From an uncultured Rubellimicrobium sp. (lineage in GTDB: Bacteria; Pseudomonadota; Alphaproteobacteria; Rhodobacterales; Rhodobacteraceae): a stretch of 11,789 nucleotides of DNA. Positions within the stretch are counted from its first letter, which is position 1. Each line of letters opens with the position of its first letter. Of the stretch, positions 1 through 6,363 are shown in pieces. Both the position numbers and the translations under genes were made by a program. The stretch is taken from positions 1 to 11,789 of the forward strand of contig CADCUU010000401.1 of the NCBI GenBank assembly GCA_902805995.1, given 5' to 3'. A model generated the notes under the pieces. It was not told the DNA's origin, ran no database searches, and saw only the letters and a list, made by a program, of their open reading frames with translations.

Positions 1-654
1 GCGCATATGCGCCCCAAACCCAACGGCGGCCGACTGCCGCGCGCGGTCGAGCACGTCATGCAGATTGACCGGGCGGAGCTTGGGCGGCCTTACATTCCCG
101 AACTGCTCCACCTGTTCCAGAAGCTTCACGATCCGGCGGCTTTCCTCTACGATCAGGTCGGACAATTCCAGATCCTCGCCAGTCAGCCCAGTGGCTAGCA
201 GCTGCGCGGCCCCTGTGATCCCGGCGAGCGGGTTCTTGATCTCGTGAGCGAGCATCTCGGCCATGCCGATGGCCGACTTCGCCGCCTTGTGGGAGCCTGC
301 GTTCTGCGTCATCCGCGATGCCATCTCGCGCGGGGAGATGAGCATCAGCATCTGCCCGTCGCTGCGCAGGAGCGGCGCGAAGTGCAGGTTGCACTGGACC
401 GGTGGCCTCTCTCCCGAACCCACATCGACATCGTTCACGGAGAGTGAGGACTGCTGCCGTCTCGCGCGGCGGAACGCGTCCTCCAAGGGTGCGTCGATCA
501 TGACCTTGTCCCAGACCGGCGCACCCTTAAGGGCTTTGGCCGACAGGTTCAGGAACAGCTCGGCAGCTGGATTTGGCTCGATGATCGTGTCGTCAGCGGC
601 CAGCAGCAGGGCCGGTATGGGCAGCGAGACCCAGAGCGCATCCGCCGCGATCAT
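1..654 (-). CDS. ntrB: Nitrogen regulation sensor histidine kinase NtrB, C-terminal part missing (window edge)
   Basis: The frame reads from an ATG at 654 down to base 1 without a stop, giving 218 residues; the catalytic ATPase domain lies outside the window. Residues about 1-110 form a PAS-like sensory domain (ALWVSLPIPALLLAADDTII near the start). The dimerisation/phospho-acceptor helix holds AHEIKNPLAGI at 136-146 with the phosphorylated His at about 137, followed by the family-typical stretch NLHDVLDRARQSAAVGFGAH near 197-216. In this family NtrB autophosphorylates and passes phosphate to NtrC, with PII protein (GlnB) turning it to phosphatase when nitrogen is plentiful. There is no membrane segment in the visible part, as expected for the cytosolic NtrB rather than NtrY. 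Its ATG overlaps the dusB stop (ATGA, 651-654), so it is coupled to dusB. Identity is confident; full length cannot be judged. Confidence 0.93.
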   Translation of the reverse strand, partial: MIAADALWVSLPIPALLLAADDTIIEPNPAAELFLNLSAKALKGAPVWDKVMIDAPLEDAFRRARRQQSSLSVNDVDVGSGERPPVQCNLHFAPLLRSDGQMLMLISPREMASRMTQNAGSHKAAKSAIGMAEMLAHEIKNPLAGITGAAQLLATGLTGEDLELSDLIVEESRRIVKLLEQVEQFGNVRPPKLRPVNLHDVLDRARQSAAVGFGAHMR

Positions 655-1652
655 GCCGCCCGCGCCTCTGCCGCACGTCCGGAAAGGGCAGCCGGCAGGT
701 AACGCAGGACCTGCTGGGGGTCGGGGCTCGTCAGTACCAGCGCCCGAAGATCAGGAGGGGTCCCCGCCCGGTCCATGTACCAGCCCAGATGCTTGCGGGC
801 GACCTTGCCCCCCAAGGTGCTGCCGTAGAAGCTCAGCATTGCCTCATAATGGCCTGAAACCATGGTGGACAACGCATCGCCGAACGGGATCTCCGGCGGC
901 GCCATCCCCATCAGTTCCGCCGCGACCTCTGCCGGAGCCCAAGGCGCCCCTTGGGCGCCCCGCCCGATCATGACCCCATCCGCCCCCGACTGGCGCAGCG
1001 CCTCGCGCGCCGAGGCAAGGTCCACAATGTCGCCGTTCGCGATGACAGGGATGCCCACGGCGTCCTTGATCGCCCGGATCGCCGCCCAGTCGGCGCGGCC
1101 CTTGTAAAACTGGCATCTCGTGCGGCCATGGATCGTCACCATCCGGACCCCCGCCTCCTCGGCCCGACGCGCGACATGCGCGGCGTTGAGGCAGTTCTCA
1201 TCCCAGCCGAGCCGGGTCTTGAGCGTGACGGGCACCTTCACTGCGCCCACCACCGCCTCGATCAACCGCAGCGCATGGTTCGGCTCCCGCAGCAACGCCG
1301 AACCGGACCACCCGTTGGTCACCTTCTTGGCCGGGCAGCCCATGTTTATGTCGATGATCCGTGCCCCGTTCGCCTCCACCATGCGGGCGGCTTCGGCCAT
1401 CCAGTGCGGGTCACGCCCTGCAAGCTGGACGGCGGTCAGCCCGTCCCCCAGGCCCAGTTCCGCCTTCTCCCGAACGCCCGGCTTGGCCTGCACCATCTCC
1501 TGGCTCGCGACCATCTCCGACACGACCCAGCCCACGCCAAAGGACGCGACAAGGCCGCGGAACGGCAGGTCGGTGATCCCTGCCAGGGGCGCGAGGGCCA
1601 CGGGCGGCGCCAGGACCGCCCCCCCGAGATCGATGCTCCGCAACTCTGTCAT
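651..1652 (-). CDS. dusB: tRNA-dihydrouridine synthase, DusB/NifR3 family
   Basis: 333 residues, the usual length for DusB. The FMN-dependent TIM-barrel enzyme reduces uridines in the tRNA D-loop using NADPH. Visible signatures: LAPLAGITDLPFR (about 20-32, FMN phosphate region), DINMGCPAKKVTNGWSGSAL (101-120) with the catalytic Cys at about 106, a TLKTRLGW segment, the TIHGRTRCQFYKG motif with the substrate-binding lysine/histidine region, VIANGDI, and GADGVMIGRGAQGAPW at the FMN phosphate site. It is the first gene of the nifR3-ntrBC type operon known from Rhodobacter capsulatus; its TGA overlaps the ntrB start by 4 bases. No strong Shine-Dalgarno is seen before the ATG; a TTGTGA on the minus strand (1731-1726) could be a -35 box but no good -10 accompanies it. 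Divergent from ispDF across 191 bp. Confidence 0.96.
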   Translation of the reverse strand: MTELRSIDLGGAVLAPPVALAPLAGITDLPFRGLVASFGVGWVVSEMVASQEMVQAKPGVREKAELGLGDGLTAVQLAGRDPHWMAEAARMVEANGARIIDINMGCPAKKVTNGWSGSALLREPNHALRLIEAVVGAVKVPVTLKTRLGWDENCLNAAHVARRAEEAGVRMVTIHGRTRCQFYKGRADWAAIRAIKDAVGIPVIANGDIVDLASAREALRQSGADGVMIGRGAQGAPWAPAEVAAELMGMAPPEIPFGDALSTMVSGHYEAMLSFYGSTLGGKVARKHLGWYMDRAGTPPDLRALVLTSPDPQQVLRYLPAALSGRAAEARAA

Positions 1653-1843
1653 GACGTTCTGCTTCTCGAATGACCGTTTGCCGCTTTTTCGGGCTTGGCT
1701 TCCTCCTAGACCCTAAAGCGCGCCGTCACAACGCAGTGCCCCGGCTCCGGCGTCCTCCGGTTCTAAGCTGCCTGCTTTTTGGGCAGGAATCCTCCGTTCC
1801 GTCACCATTTGCGCCGCGGGCTTGATGCGGCTACAGCGCTGTT
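1653..1843. promoter_or_regulatory. Divergent promoter region between dusB and ispDF, with a small hairpin
   Basis: This 191-bp non-coding stretch must hold the promoters of both divergent genes. I cannot point to a consensus sigma-70 promoter on either strand. It contains an inverted repeat CCTGC (1771-1775) / GCAGG (1783-1787) around a T-rich loop. A loose TTGCGC (1809-1814), N17, TACAGC (1832-1837) pattern sits so close to the ispDF ATG (1844) that it would imply a near-leaderless transcript; this is weak. Function of the region is inferred from gene orientation only. Confidence 0.4.
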
Positions 1844-2965
1844 ATGCAAGTGGCAGGCATCATCGTGGCTGGTGGACGGGGAACGCGCTTCGGCGGCTCC
1901 CCGAAACAATGGCGTGACCTCAACGGCCAAAGCGTCGCCGCGCATGCAGCCGCTGCGCTGGCCCAAGCAGGCGTGTCACCCATCGTCTTCGTTCACCACC
2001 CCGACGATGCCGTGCACGCTGCCCTCATCCCGGGCGTGACCCTCACCCCCGGCGGGGCCACGCGCGCCGAAAGCGTCCGCGCGGGTCTGGAGGCGCTTGA
2101 GGCTCACGCCCCTGACGCCGTCCTGATCCACGACGCCGCCCGGCCTTGCCTGTCCTCCGACCTCGTCACTCGCGTCTTGAACGGCCTGAGCCAAAGCGAG
2201 GCCGCCGCCCCTGCCGTGGCCGTCACCGACGCGCTCTGGCGCGGAGCCTCCACCGTGGAAGGGATAGAGCCGCGCGAGAACCTTTGGCGCGCGCAGACGC
2301 CTCAAGGCTTCCGCTTCGCCCCGATTCTGGCCGCGCACCGCGCGCATTCTGGCGGCGCCCTCGACGACGTGGAGGTGGCGCGCGCTGCGGGCCTGAGCGT
2401 CACCATCGTCCCGGGCGACGAGGACAACCTGAAGGTCACCCATCCCGGCGACCTCTCCCGCGCCGCCCGTATCCTGGAGAACCGGATGGATGTGAGAACC
2501 GGCAACGGCTACGATGTCCACGCCTTCGGCCCAGGCGACCACGTCATGCTCTGCGGCGTGCGGGTCCCCCATGACCAAGGCGTCCTGGCCCATTCCGACG
2601 GCGATGTGGGTCTCCACGCCCTCACCGACGCCATCCTGGGCGCGCTGGCGCAGGGCGATATTGGCCAGCACTTCCCGCCGTCGGACCCGCAGTGGAAAGG
2701 TGCCGCGAGCCACCTGTTCCTGCGTCACGCCAAGTCCCTCGCGGACAAGGCGGGCTTTCGCATCACCCATGCCGACCTGACGTTGGTCTGCGAGGCGCCC
2801 AAGGTCGGCTCCCACGCCACTGCGATGCGAGCCACCATCGCCGAGGCGCTGGACCTCTCCCCCGACCGCGTCAGCGTCAAGGCCACCACGTCCGAACGCT
2901 TGGGCTTCACGGGCCGCCGGGAGGGCATCGCCGCACTCGCCACAGCCACGCTGATCCGTCCATGA
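1844..2965 (+). CDS. ispDF: Bifunctional IspD/IspF: MEP cytidylyltransferase / MEcPP synthase
   Basis: 373 residues carrying two consecutive enzymes of the non-mevalonate (MEP) isoprenoid pathway. Residues 1 to about 214 are IspD (2-C-methyl-D-erythritol 4-phosphate cytidylyltransferase): the CTP loop is [14 protein letters not shown] (10-23), followed by HDAARP (96-101) and QTPQGF (151-156). From about 216, IspF (2-C-methyl-D-erythritol 2,4-cyclodiphosphate synthase) begins with [14 protein letters not shown]; Asp224, His226 and His258 are the expected metal ligands, and [15 protein letters not shown] lies at 348-362. The fusion is well known in alphaproteobacteria and skips IspE, which acts between the two steps and must be elsewhere. 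The start at 1844 fits the IspD N-terminus, but there is no visible Shine-Dalgarno in front of it. It leads an operon with pgpA and cinA. Confidence 0.96.
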   Translation: MQVAGIIVAGGRGTRFGGSPKQWRDLNGQSVAAHAAAALAQAGVSPIVFVHHPDDAVHAALIPGVTLTPGGATRAESVRAGLEALEAHAPDAVLIHDAARPCLSSDLVTRVLNGLSQSEAAAPAVAVTDALWRGASTVEGIEPRENLWRAQTPQGFRFAPILAAHRAHSGGALDDVEVARAAGLSVTIVPGDEDNLKVTHPGDLSRAARILENRMDVRTGNGYDVHAFGPGDHVMLCGVRVPHDQGVLAHSDGDVGLHALTDAILGALAQGDIGQHFPPSDPQWKGAASHLFLRHAKSLADKAGFRITHADLTLVCEAPKVGSHATAMRATIAEALDLSPDRVSVKATTSERLGFTGRREGIAALATATLIRP

Positions 2966-3465
2966 GCCGCATGGTCGTGACCTTCCTCGGCGTAGGCCAC
3001 CTGCGGCCCGCCCCGGGAACCTGGGGCTCGCTCGCTGCCGTCTTCACGGCCTATGCGCTGTGGTGGCTGGGCGGCATGTGGCTGTTCCTCGTGGCGTTGG
3101 TCGGGGTCCTCCCCCTCGCTGTCTGGGCCATCGGGAGGGAGGTCGCGCGATCGGGGCCGGAACTCGGCACCCACGATCCCGGCTGGATCGTCATCGACGA
3201 GGTCGCCGGCCAGTGGATCGCGCTCATTCCCGCGGTCGTCGTGCCCGCGCGAATGGGCCTCGATCCGCTGCAGCTCTGGCCCGCCTGGGTCGCGGGATTC
3301 CTGCTCTTTCGGCTCTTCGACATATGGAAGCCAGGCCCGATCGGCTGGGCGGACCGCTCGCTCGGCACCAGGGGCGTTCTGCTGGACGACCTGATCGCCG
3401 GGGTCTTCGCGGCCCTCGGCGTGGTCGCCTTGGCGGGGCTCTACCACGGGGTGCTGATGCGATGA
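2962..3465 (+). CDS. pgpA: Phosphatidylglycerophosphatase A
   Basis: 167 residues, normal for PgpA. The enzyme is an inner-membrane phosphatase that converts phosphatidylglycerophosphate to phosphatidylglycerol. Seen in the sequence: the N-terminal [13 protein letters not shown] (12-24), [17 protein letters not shown] (72-88) with acidic residues Asp79/Glu80 expected to bind Mg2+, and [17 protein letters not shown] (115-131) followed by LLDDLIAG (140-147). Hydrophobic segments at roughly 25-35, 39-57, 82-95, 106-118 and 143-161 fit the usual membrane layout. The ATG at 2962 overlaps the ispDF stop and its own TGA overlaps the cinA start, so the three genes are probably translated together. 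An alternative Met at residue 4 exists, but the overlapping ATGA supports the upstream one. Confidence 0.94.
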   Translation: MSRMVVTFLGVGHLRPAPGTWGSLAAVFTAYALWWLGGMWLFLVALVGVLPLAVWAIGREVARSGPELGTHDPGWIVIDEVAGQWIALIPAVVVPARMGLDPLQLWPAWVAGFLLFRLFDIWKPGPIGWADRSLGTRGVLLDDLIAGVFAALGVVALAGLYHGVLMR

Positions 3466-3935
3466 CAGCCCAAGCCCTCCTCCACGCCGCCCGGGCACGC
3501 GGGCTCTGGCTCGCCACCGCCGAAAGCTGCACGGGAGGGCTTATCGCGGGCGCGATCACGACCCCGCCCGGTGCCTCCGCGATCTTCGACCGCGGCTTCG
3601 TCACCTACACGAACGAGGCCAAGCAGGACCTTCTCGGCGTCGATGCCGACACGCTCGCGACCCACGGCGCCGTCTCCGAACAGGTCGCGGCCGAGATGGC
3701 GCAAGGTGCCCTCGCCCGGTCCCGCGCTGACATCGCGGTGTCCGTCACCGGCATCGCGGGCCCCGGCGGGTCGGAGCACAAGCCCGAGGGCCGCGTCTGC
3801 TTCGGCCTCGCCACCAAGACCGCCATCACGACCGAAACCGTGGAGTTCGGCCCCCTGGGCCGCGACGCTGTCCGCGCCGCGACCGTGGATCACGCGCTCA
3901 GCCTCCTCCTTCAGGAGGTCGGCCGGACGCCGTAA
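3462..3935 (+). CDS. cinA: CinA C-terminal domain protein, NMN amidohydrolase (PncC) family
   Basis: 157 residues, corresponding to the stand-alone C-terminal domain of CinA (PncC/YgaD type) without the N-terminal MoaB-like domain. Characterised members deamidate nicotinamide mononucleotide to nicotinic acid mononucleotide in the pyridine nucleotide cycle. Key motifs are AESCTGGLIAG (20-30), with the conserved Ser22, then FVTYTNEAKQDLLGV (46-60) with Tyr49 and Lys54, AVSE (70-73), and SVTGIAGPGGSEHKPEGRV (94-112). The glycine run is one residue shorter than in E. coli-type members, which I believe is normal in alphaproteobacteria. ATG overlaps the pgpA stop (3462-3465). The 3' end overlaps the opposing COQ10/RatA gene by 25 bp. 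Whether this member acts on NMN is inferred from the family. The label cinA is the common one; pncC would be equally valid. Confidence 0.93.
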   Translation: MTAQALLHAARARGLWLATAESCTGGLIAGAITTPPGASAIFDRGFVTYTNEAKQDLLGVDADTLATHGAVSEQVAAEMAQGALARSRADIAVSVTGIAGPGGSEHKPEGRVCFGLATKTAITTETVEFGPLGRDAVRAATVDHALSLLLQEVGRTP

Positions 3936-4372
3936 AGCTGCTGGGCCCGCTTTTCGAAGGCCCGGACCACCTGCCGCATTGCCTCGAAGAAGAAGACCCC
4001 CGCCGCTTTCTGCAAAAGCCGGTTGCGGAACTCGAAATCCGTGGAGAACGACACCTCCACTGCCCCCCCAGCCACGTCGCGGAAGCCCCAGACGCTCTGC
4101 ATCTGCTTGAACGGGCCTTCGATATACTCCGTCTCGATCCGCTTTTGCTCCGGGTAAAGCCTCACCCGGCTCGCGAAGCTTTCCCGGAACAGCTTGAACG
4201 AGACGACGAGGTCCGCGAGCATCTCCTCATGGTCACCCCGGTCGGTCACAGACCGGATGCGCGCGGCCGACGTCCAAGGTAGGAATTCGGGATACCGCGC
4301 CACATCGGCCACGAGGTCGTACATTTGCTGTGCGCTGTAGGGGAGCACGCGGGTCTCGGAATGGCTGGTCAC
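3911..4372 (-). CDS. ratA: COQ10/RatA family ubiquinone-binding START-domain protein
   Basis: 153 residues covering a single polyketide cyclase/START fold. The signature DVARYPEFLPW (23-33) is clear, as are EMLADLVVSFKLFRESF (50-66), an IEGPFKQM segment (84-91) and the C-terminal helix QKAAGVFFFEAMRQVVRAFE (121-140). Databases often label such proteins 'type II toxin RatA' from an E. coli study, but the mitochondrial and alphaproteobacterial relatives (Coq10, Caulobacter CC1736) bind coenzyme Q and support respiration, which I find more likely here; no antitoxin gene is adjacent. The start is GTG at 4372, supported by AAAGGAAC at 4388-4381, 8 bases upstream. The common FLPWC has Thr instead of Cys. 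The gene ends inside cinA on the other strand. Confidence 0.92.
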   Translation of the reverse strand: MTSHSETRVLPYSAQQMYDLVADVARYPEFLPWTSAARIRSVTDRGDHEEMLADLVVSFKLFRESFASRVRLYPEQKRIETEYIEGPFKQMQSVWGFRDVAGGAVEVSFSTDFEFRNRLLQKAAGVFFFEAMRQVVRAFEKRAQQLYGVRPTS

Positions 4373-4786
4373 GGCACTGGGTTCCTTTCGGTCGCGCCGT
4401 CATGTCGTCCGGACAGCCCCCGGGATCAAGGGGCACGAAGAACTGCGCCACCCGACCCGCCGCCTTGAGGTTCACCCGACTCGGCCCCCGGTGCACCGGA
4501 AGGCAGGCCAAGCCCTTACGCGGGACGTCGCGGATCGTGGCGTAATCCGTGGCCCAGGGGCAATAGGCCGGGGCATCCAGCGGGTCGCCGACGAGGGCTG
4601 GAGTCGCCGCGCTTCCGAGACCTTCTACTGCCAGGCCCGGCCCACGCGCGGCCTCGCCCCGCTACGCCCCCAACGGCCCGGGCAACAAGCATCACTCGGC
4701 AGACCCGCGCAGGTCCCAAGGCGTTTCTCCCTTGAGTTCGCCCCGGTCTAGCGCGACACGGAAGCCCCAGCACAGTCGGGAAAGCC
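4373..4786. other. 414-bp gap with no convincing gene; possible decayed coding remnant
   Basis: Between the divergent ratA and hpt starts. It holds the ratA ribosome binding site (4381-4388) and, near hpt, a TTGAGT (4732-4737) that could be a -35 box, without a good -10 at 17-18 bases. On the minus strand a frame stays open from 4661 to 4233, running into ratA; the part outside ratA has protein-like composition (for example DPLDAPAYCPWATDYATI near 4600-4550) and GC-rich third positions, but it has no ATG or GTG and begins right after a stop codon at 4664-4662. The only start-like codon is a TTG at 4511. I do not recognise it. It may be a gene remnant or chance in GC-rich DNA. No RNA gene or repeat is seen. 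Confidence 0.5.
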
Positions 4787-5329
4787 ATGCCTCAGCGCCC
4801 CTACGTCATCGACCAGCTCATCAGCGCCAAGTCCATCGCCGCAAGGATCGAGGATCTCGCGCGCGAGATCGCGGCGGAGTTCGCGGGCACCGACAAGCTC
4901 GTGGTCGTGGGCCTCCTGCGGGGGTCCTTCGTCTTCATCGCCGACCTCGTGCGCGAACTCGACCTGCCGGTGGAGGTCGACTTCCTCGAAGCCTCCTCCT
5001 ACGGCGACGCGATGGTGTCCTCCCGGGAGGTCCGCATTCTCAAGGACCTGCGCGCCGCCATCGAAGGACGCGACGTTCTCCTCGTTGAGGATATCGTGGA
5101 CACCGGCCACACCCTGAGCCAGGTCACCAAGTACCTCCAGGGCCGCAAGCCCGCCCGGCTCCGCACCATCGCCCTCCTCGACAAGCCGTCGCGTCGCGAG
5201 GTCGATTTCAAGGCGGACTGGATCGGCTTCTCCATCCCCGACGAGTTCGTGGTGGGCTACGGGATCGACTTCGCGCAACGCAACCGCAACCTCCCCTTCA
5301 TCGGCAAGGTCCGCTTCACCGAAGCGTGA
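4787..5329 (+). CDS. hpt: Hypoxanthine phosphoribosyltransferase
   Basis: 180 residues, typical of bacterial 6-oxopurine phosphoribosyltransferases. It joins hypoxanthine (and often guanine) to PRPP to give IMP or GMP in cytoplasmic purine salvage. Evidence: [16 protein letters not shown] (43-58) with the conserved LRGS-like pyrophosphate loop, the flexible-loop region [10 protein letters not shown] (70-79), and the PRPP-binding signature [13 protein letters not shown] (97-109) with Glu101/Asp102 and the expected general base Asp105. LLDKPSRR (130-137) carries the purine-contacting lysine, and [19 protein letters not shown] (152-170) is the conserved C-terminal block. The ribosome binding site is weak (GGGAAAGCC before the ATG). 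The nucleoside hydrolase 2 kb downstream on the same strand could supply its substrate. Substrate preference (Hpt versus guanine/xanthine) cannot be told from sequence by eye. Confidence 0.94.
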   Translation: MPQRPYVIDQLISAKSIAARIEDLAREIAAEFAGTDKLVVVGLLRGSFVFIADLVRELDLPVEVDFLEASSYGDAMVSSREVRILKDLRAAIEGRDVLLVEDIVDTGHTLSQVTKYLQGRKPARLRTIALLDKPSRREVDFKADWIGFSIPDEFVVGYGIDFAQRNRNLPFIGKVRFTEA

Positions 5330-5348
5330 ACTTCTGGTCGCGCATCCG

Positions 5349-5373
5349 GGATCAAAACCCGCGGTTCCGCGTT
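5349..5373 (+). promoter_or_regulatory. Candidate stress-sigma (EcfG-like) promoter for the GlsB-type gene
   Basis: GGATC (5349-5353) is followed after exactly 16 bases by CGTT (5370-5373), matching the alphaproteobacterial general-stress EcfG pattern GGAAC-N16/17-CGTT with one mismatch. It lies 51 bases upstream of the GlsB-type ATG, the right distance for a promoter with a short leader. GlsB/YeaQ proteins are often stress-induced, so the context fits. However, EcfG is not present in every member of the Rhodobacterales, and a single loose match can arise by chance. Confidence 0.35.
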
Positions 5374-5424
5374 GTCAGCGGAGCCGCCGGGTCACGGACG
5401 GCGCAATTGGAAGGATAAACCCAC

Positions 5425-5679
5425 ATGGAAGGTATCGGCTGGCTGAGCTTCCTGATCATCGGCCTCATCGCGGGCTGGATTGCAGAGAAGATCATGCACC
5501 GCAATCAGGGGCTGCTCACGAACCTGATCGTGGGCGTCATCGGCGCTTACCTCGGCGCGTTCATCTTCAGCTTCTTCGGCCTGAACACCGCCGGAAGCTG
5601 GATCGGGGCGCTCGTCGTCGCCACGATCGGGGCCGTGGTCCTGCTCTGGATCGTCGGCATGGTTCGCCGCCGGACCTGA
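5425..5679 (+). CDS. GlsB/YeaQ/YmgE family stress-response membrane protein
   Basis: 84 residues, the family's usual size, with three hydrophobic segments (about 5-21, 32-52 and 60-79) rich in glycine: LIIGLIAGWIAEKI, LIVGVIGAYLGAFIFSFFG and GALVVATIGAVVLLWIVG. This is the pattern of the transglycosylase-associated (Pfam Transgly_assoc) family, small inner-membrane proteins induced by stress in several bacteria; the exact function is not known. The C-terminus ends in a basic RRRT. The start is well supported by GGAAGGA (5409-5415) upstream. It appears to be a single-gene unit: a possible stress promoter lies before it and terminator-like hairpins follow it. Confidence 0.9.
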   Translation: MEGIGWLSFLIIGLIAGWIAEKIMHRNQGLLTNLIVGVIGAYLGAFIFSFFGLNTAGSWIGALVVATIGAVVLLWIVGMVRRRT

Positions 5680-5698
5680 CGCCGCACGACCGCGGAAC

Positions 5699-5746
5699 CC
5701 TGCCACAGGCAGGACAGGGGCGCGGCCACCCGGTCGCGCCCTTCTT
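5699..5746 (+). terminator. Tandem hairpins, probable intrinsic terminator after the GlsB-type gene
   Basis: Two hairpins follow the stop at 5679. The first is CCTGCC (5699-5704), loop ACA, GGCAGG (5708-5713). The second pairs AGGGGCGCG (5716-5724) with CGCGCCCTT (5735-5743; one G-T pair) around a 10-base loop and runs into a pyrimidine-rich TTCTTC tail. The tail is not a pure T run, so efficiency is uncertain. Confidence 0.6.
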
Positions 5747-5781
5747 CATGACATTCACCCGATTTCCGGCCTGCCGCAATG

Positions 5782-5787
5782 TTGACA
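5782..5787 (+). promoter_or_regulatory. Possible -35 element for the cytochrome operon
   Basis: A perfect TTGACA lies about 100 bases before the first cytochrome start. No convincing -10 sits at 16-18 bases; the nearest AT-rich piece, GCATATTT (5811-5818), is spaced too far. Its role as a promoter is only a suggestion based on position after the upstream terminator. Confidence 0.25.
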
Positions 5788-5884
5788 CGCGTCGCCTGCG
5801 ACTGACCTGTGCATATTTCCACATGGCGCCGTTCGCTTGTCTGGTTAGGGTCGGACCCAGCATCCCCACCCGGAAGGACCCCCC

Positions 5885-6358
5885 ATGCGCATCGCCCTTT
5901 CCTTCACCACTCTGGCCGTCGTGGCGCTGGCAGGCAGCCTCGCCATCGCCCAGGACGGTCCCACGCCCGAGCAGCAGGCCGTGAACGCGCGCCAGTCCCA
6001 TATGCAGCTTTACGCCTTCAACCTGGGCGCGCTGGGCGGCATGGCGCAGGGGGCCATTCCCTACGACGCGGAGATCGCCACCTCCGCCGCGCAGAACCTC
6101 GTGAACCTCGCCGGGATCAACCAGAACCGCTACTGGCCCGAAGGCACGTCGTCCGAGGACATGGAAGAAAGCCACGCCCTTCCCGCCCTTTGGGAAAACA
6201 TGGCCGACTACGAAGCGAAGCACGACGCCTTGGACCAGGCCGCGGCTGCGCTCCTACAGGCAGCCGGGACCGACCAGGCGACCCTTGCGGCAGCGATGGG
6301 GGCCGTGGGCCAGTCCTGCGGCGCCTGCCACGAGTCCTACCGCGAACCGCAGGGCTGA
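5885..6358 (+). CDS. Cytochrome c'/c-556-like periplasmic haem protein
   Basis: 157 residues. A signal peptide (MRIALSFTTLAVVALAGSLA, likely cleaved after IA at 22) directs it to the periplasm. The mature part reads as a four-helix bundle with one haem motif, CGACH (145-149), near the C-terminus followed by ESYR, which is the hallmark of class II cytochromes (c' and c-556). The helix-1 region VNARQSHMQLYAFNLGAL (33-50) carries Met40, which could be the sixth ligand if the haem is low spin (c-556) rather than open (c'). Class II cytochromes carry electrons or bind NO; which applies here cannot be decided. AAGGA at 5874-5878 supports the start. The dihaem cytochrome gene begins 5 bases after its stop, so they form an operon. 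Confidence 0.88.
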   Translation: MRIALSFTTLAVVALAGSLAIAQDGPTPEQQAVNARQSHMQLYAFNLGALGGMAQGAIPYDAEIATSAAQNLVNLAGINQNRYWPEGTSSEDMEESHALPALWENMADYEAKHDALDQAAAALLQAAGTDQATLAAAMGAVGQSCGACHESYREPQG

Positions 6359-6363
6359 CGCCG

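Noticed and set aside
524..533. 10-bp palindrome CCCTTAAGGG inside ntrB
   Set aside because: Lies in coding sequence (Ala-Leu-Lys-Gly codons) far from any start; best explained by chance.
1976..2815. 279-codon minus-strand frame inside ispDF
   Set aside because: Antisense shadow of a clear bifunctional enzyme; no recognisable domain and no ribosome binding site.
3911..4372. A type II toxin-antitoxin system based on the 'RatA toxin' label
   Set aside because: No antitoxin-like partner is adjacent; the protein fits the COQ10 ubiquinone-binding family of alphaproteobacteria.
4491..4788. Small genes in the gap before hpt, on either strand
   Set aside because: The candidate products are Arg/Pro-rich without recognisable motifs, and none has a ribosome binding site.
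5809..6363. Upstream extension of the dihaem cytochrome reading frame
   Set aside because: It is the shadow of the cytochrome c'-like gene in another frame, rich in Arg/Pro/Gly; the true gene has its own signal peptide starting at 6364.
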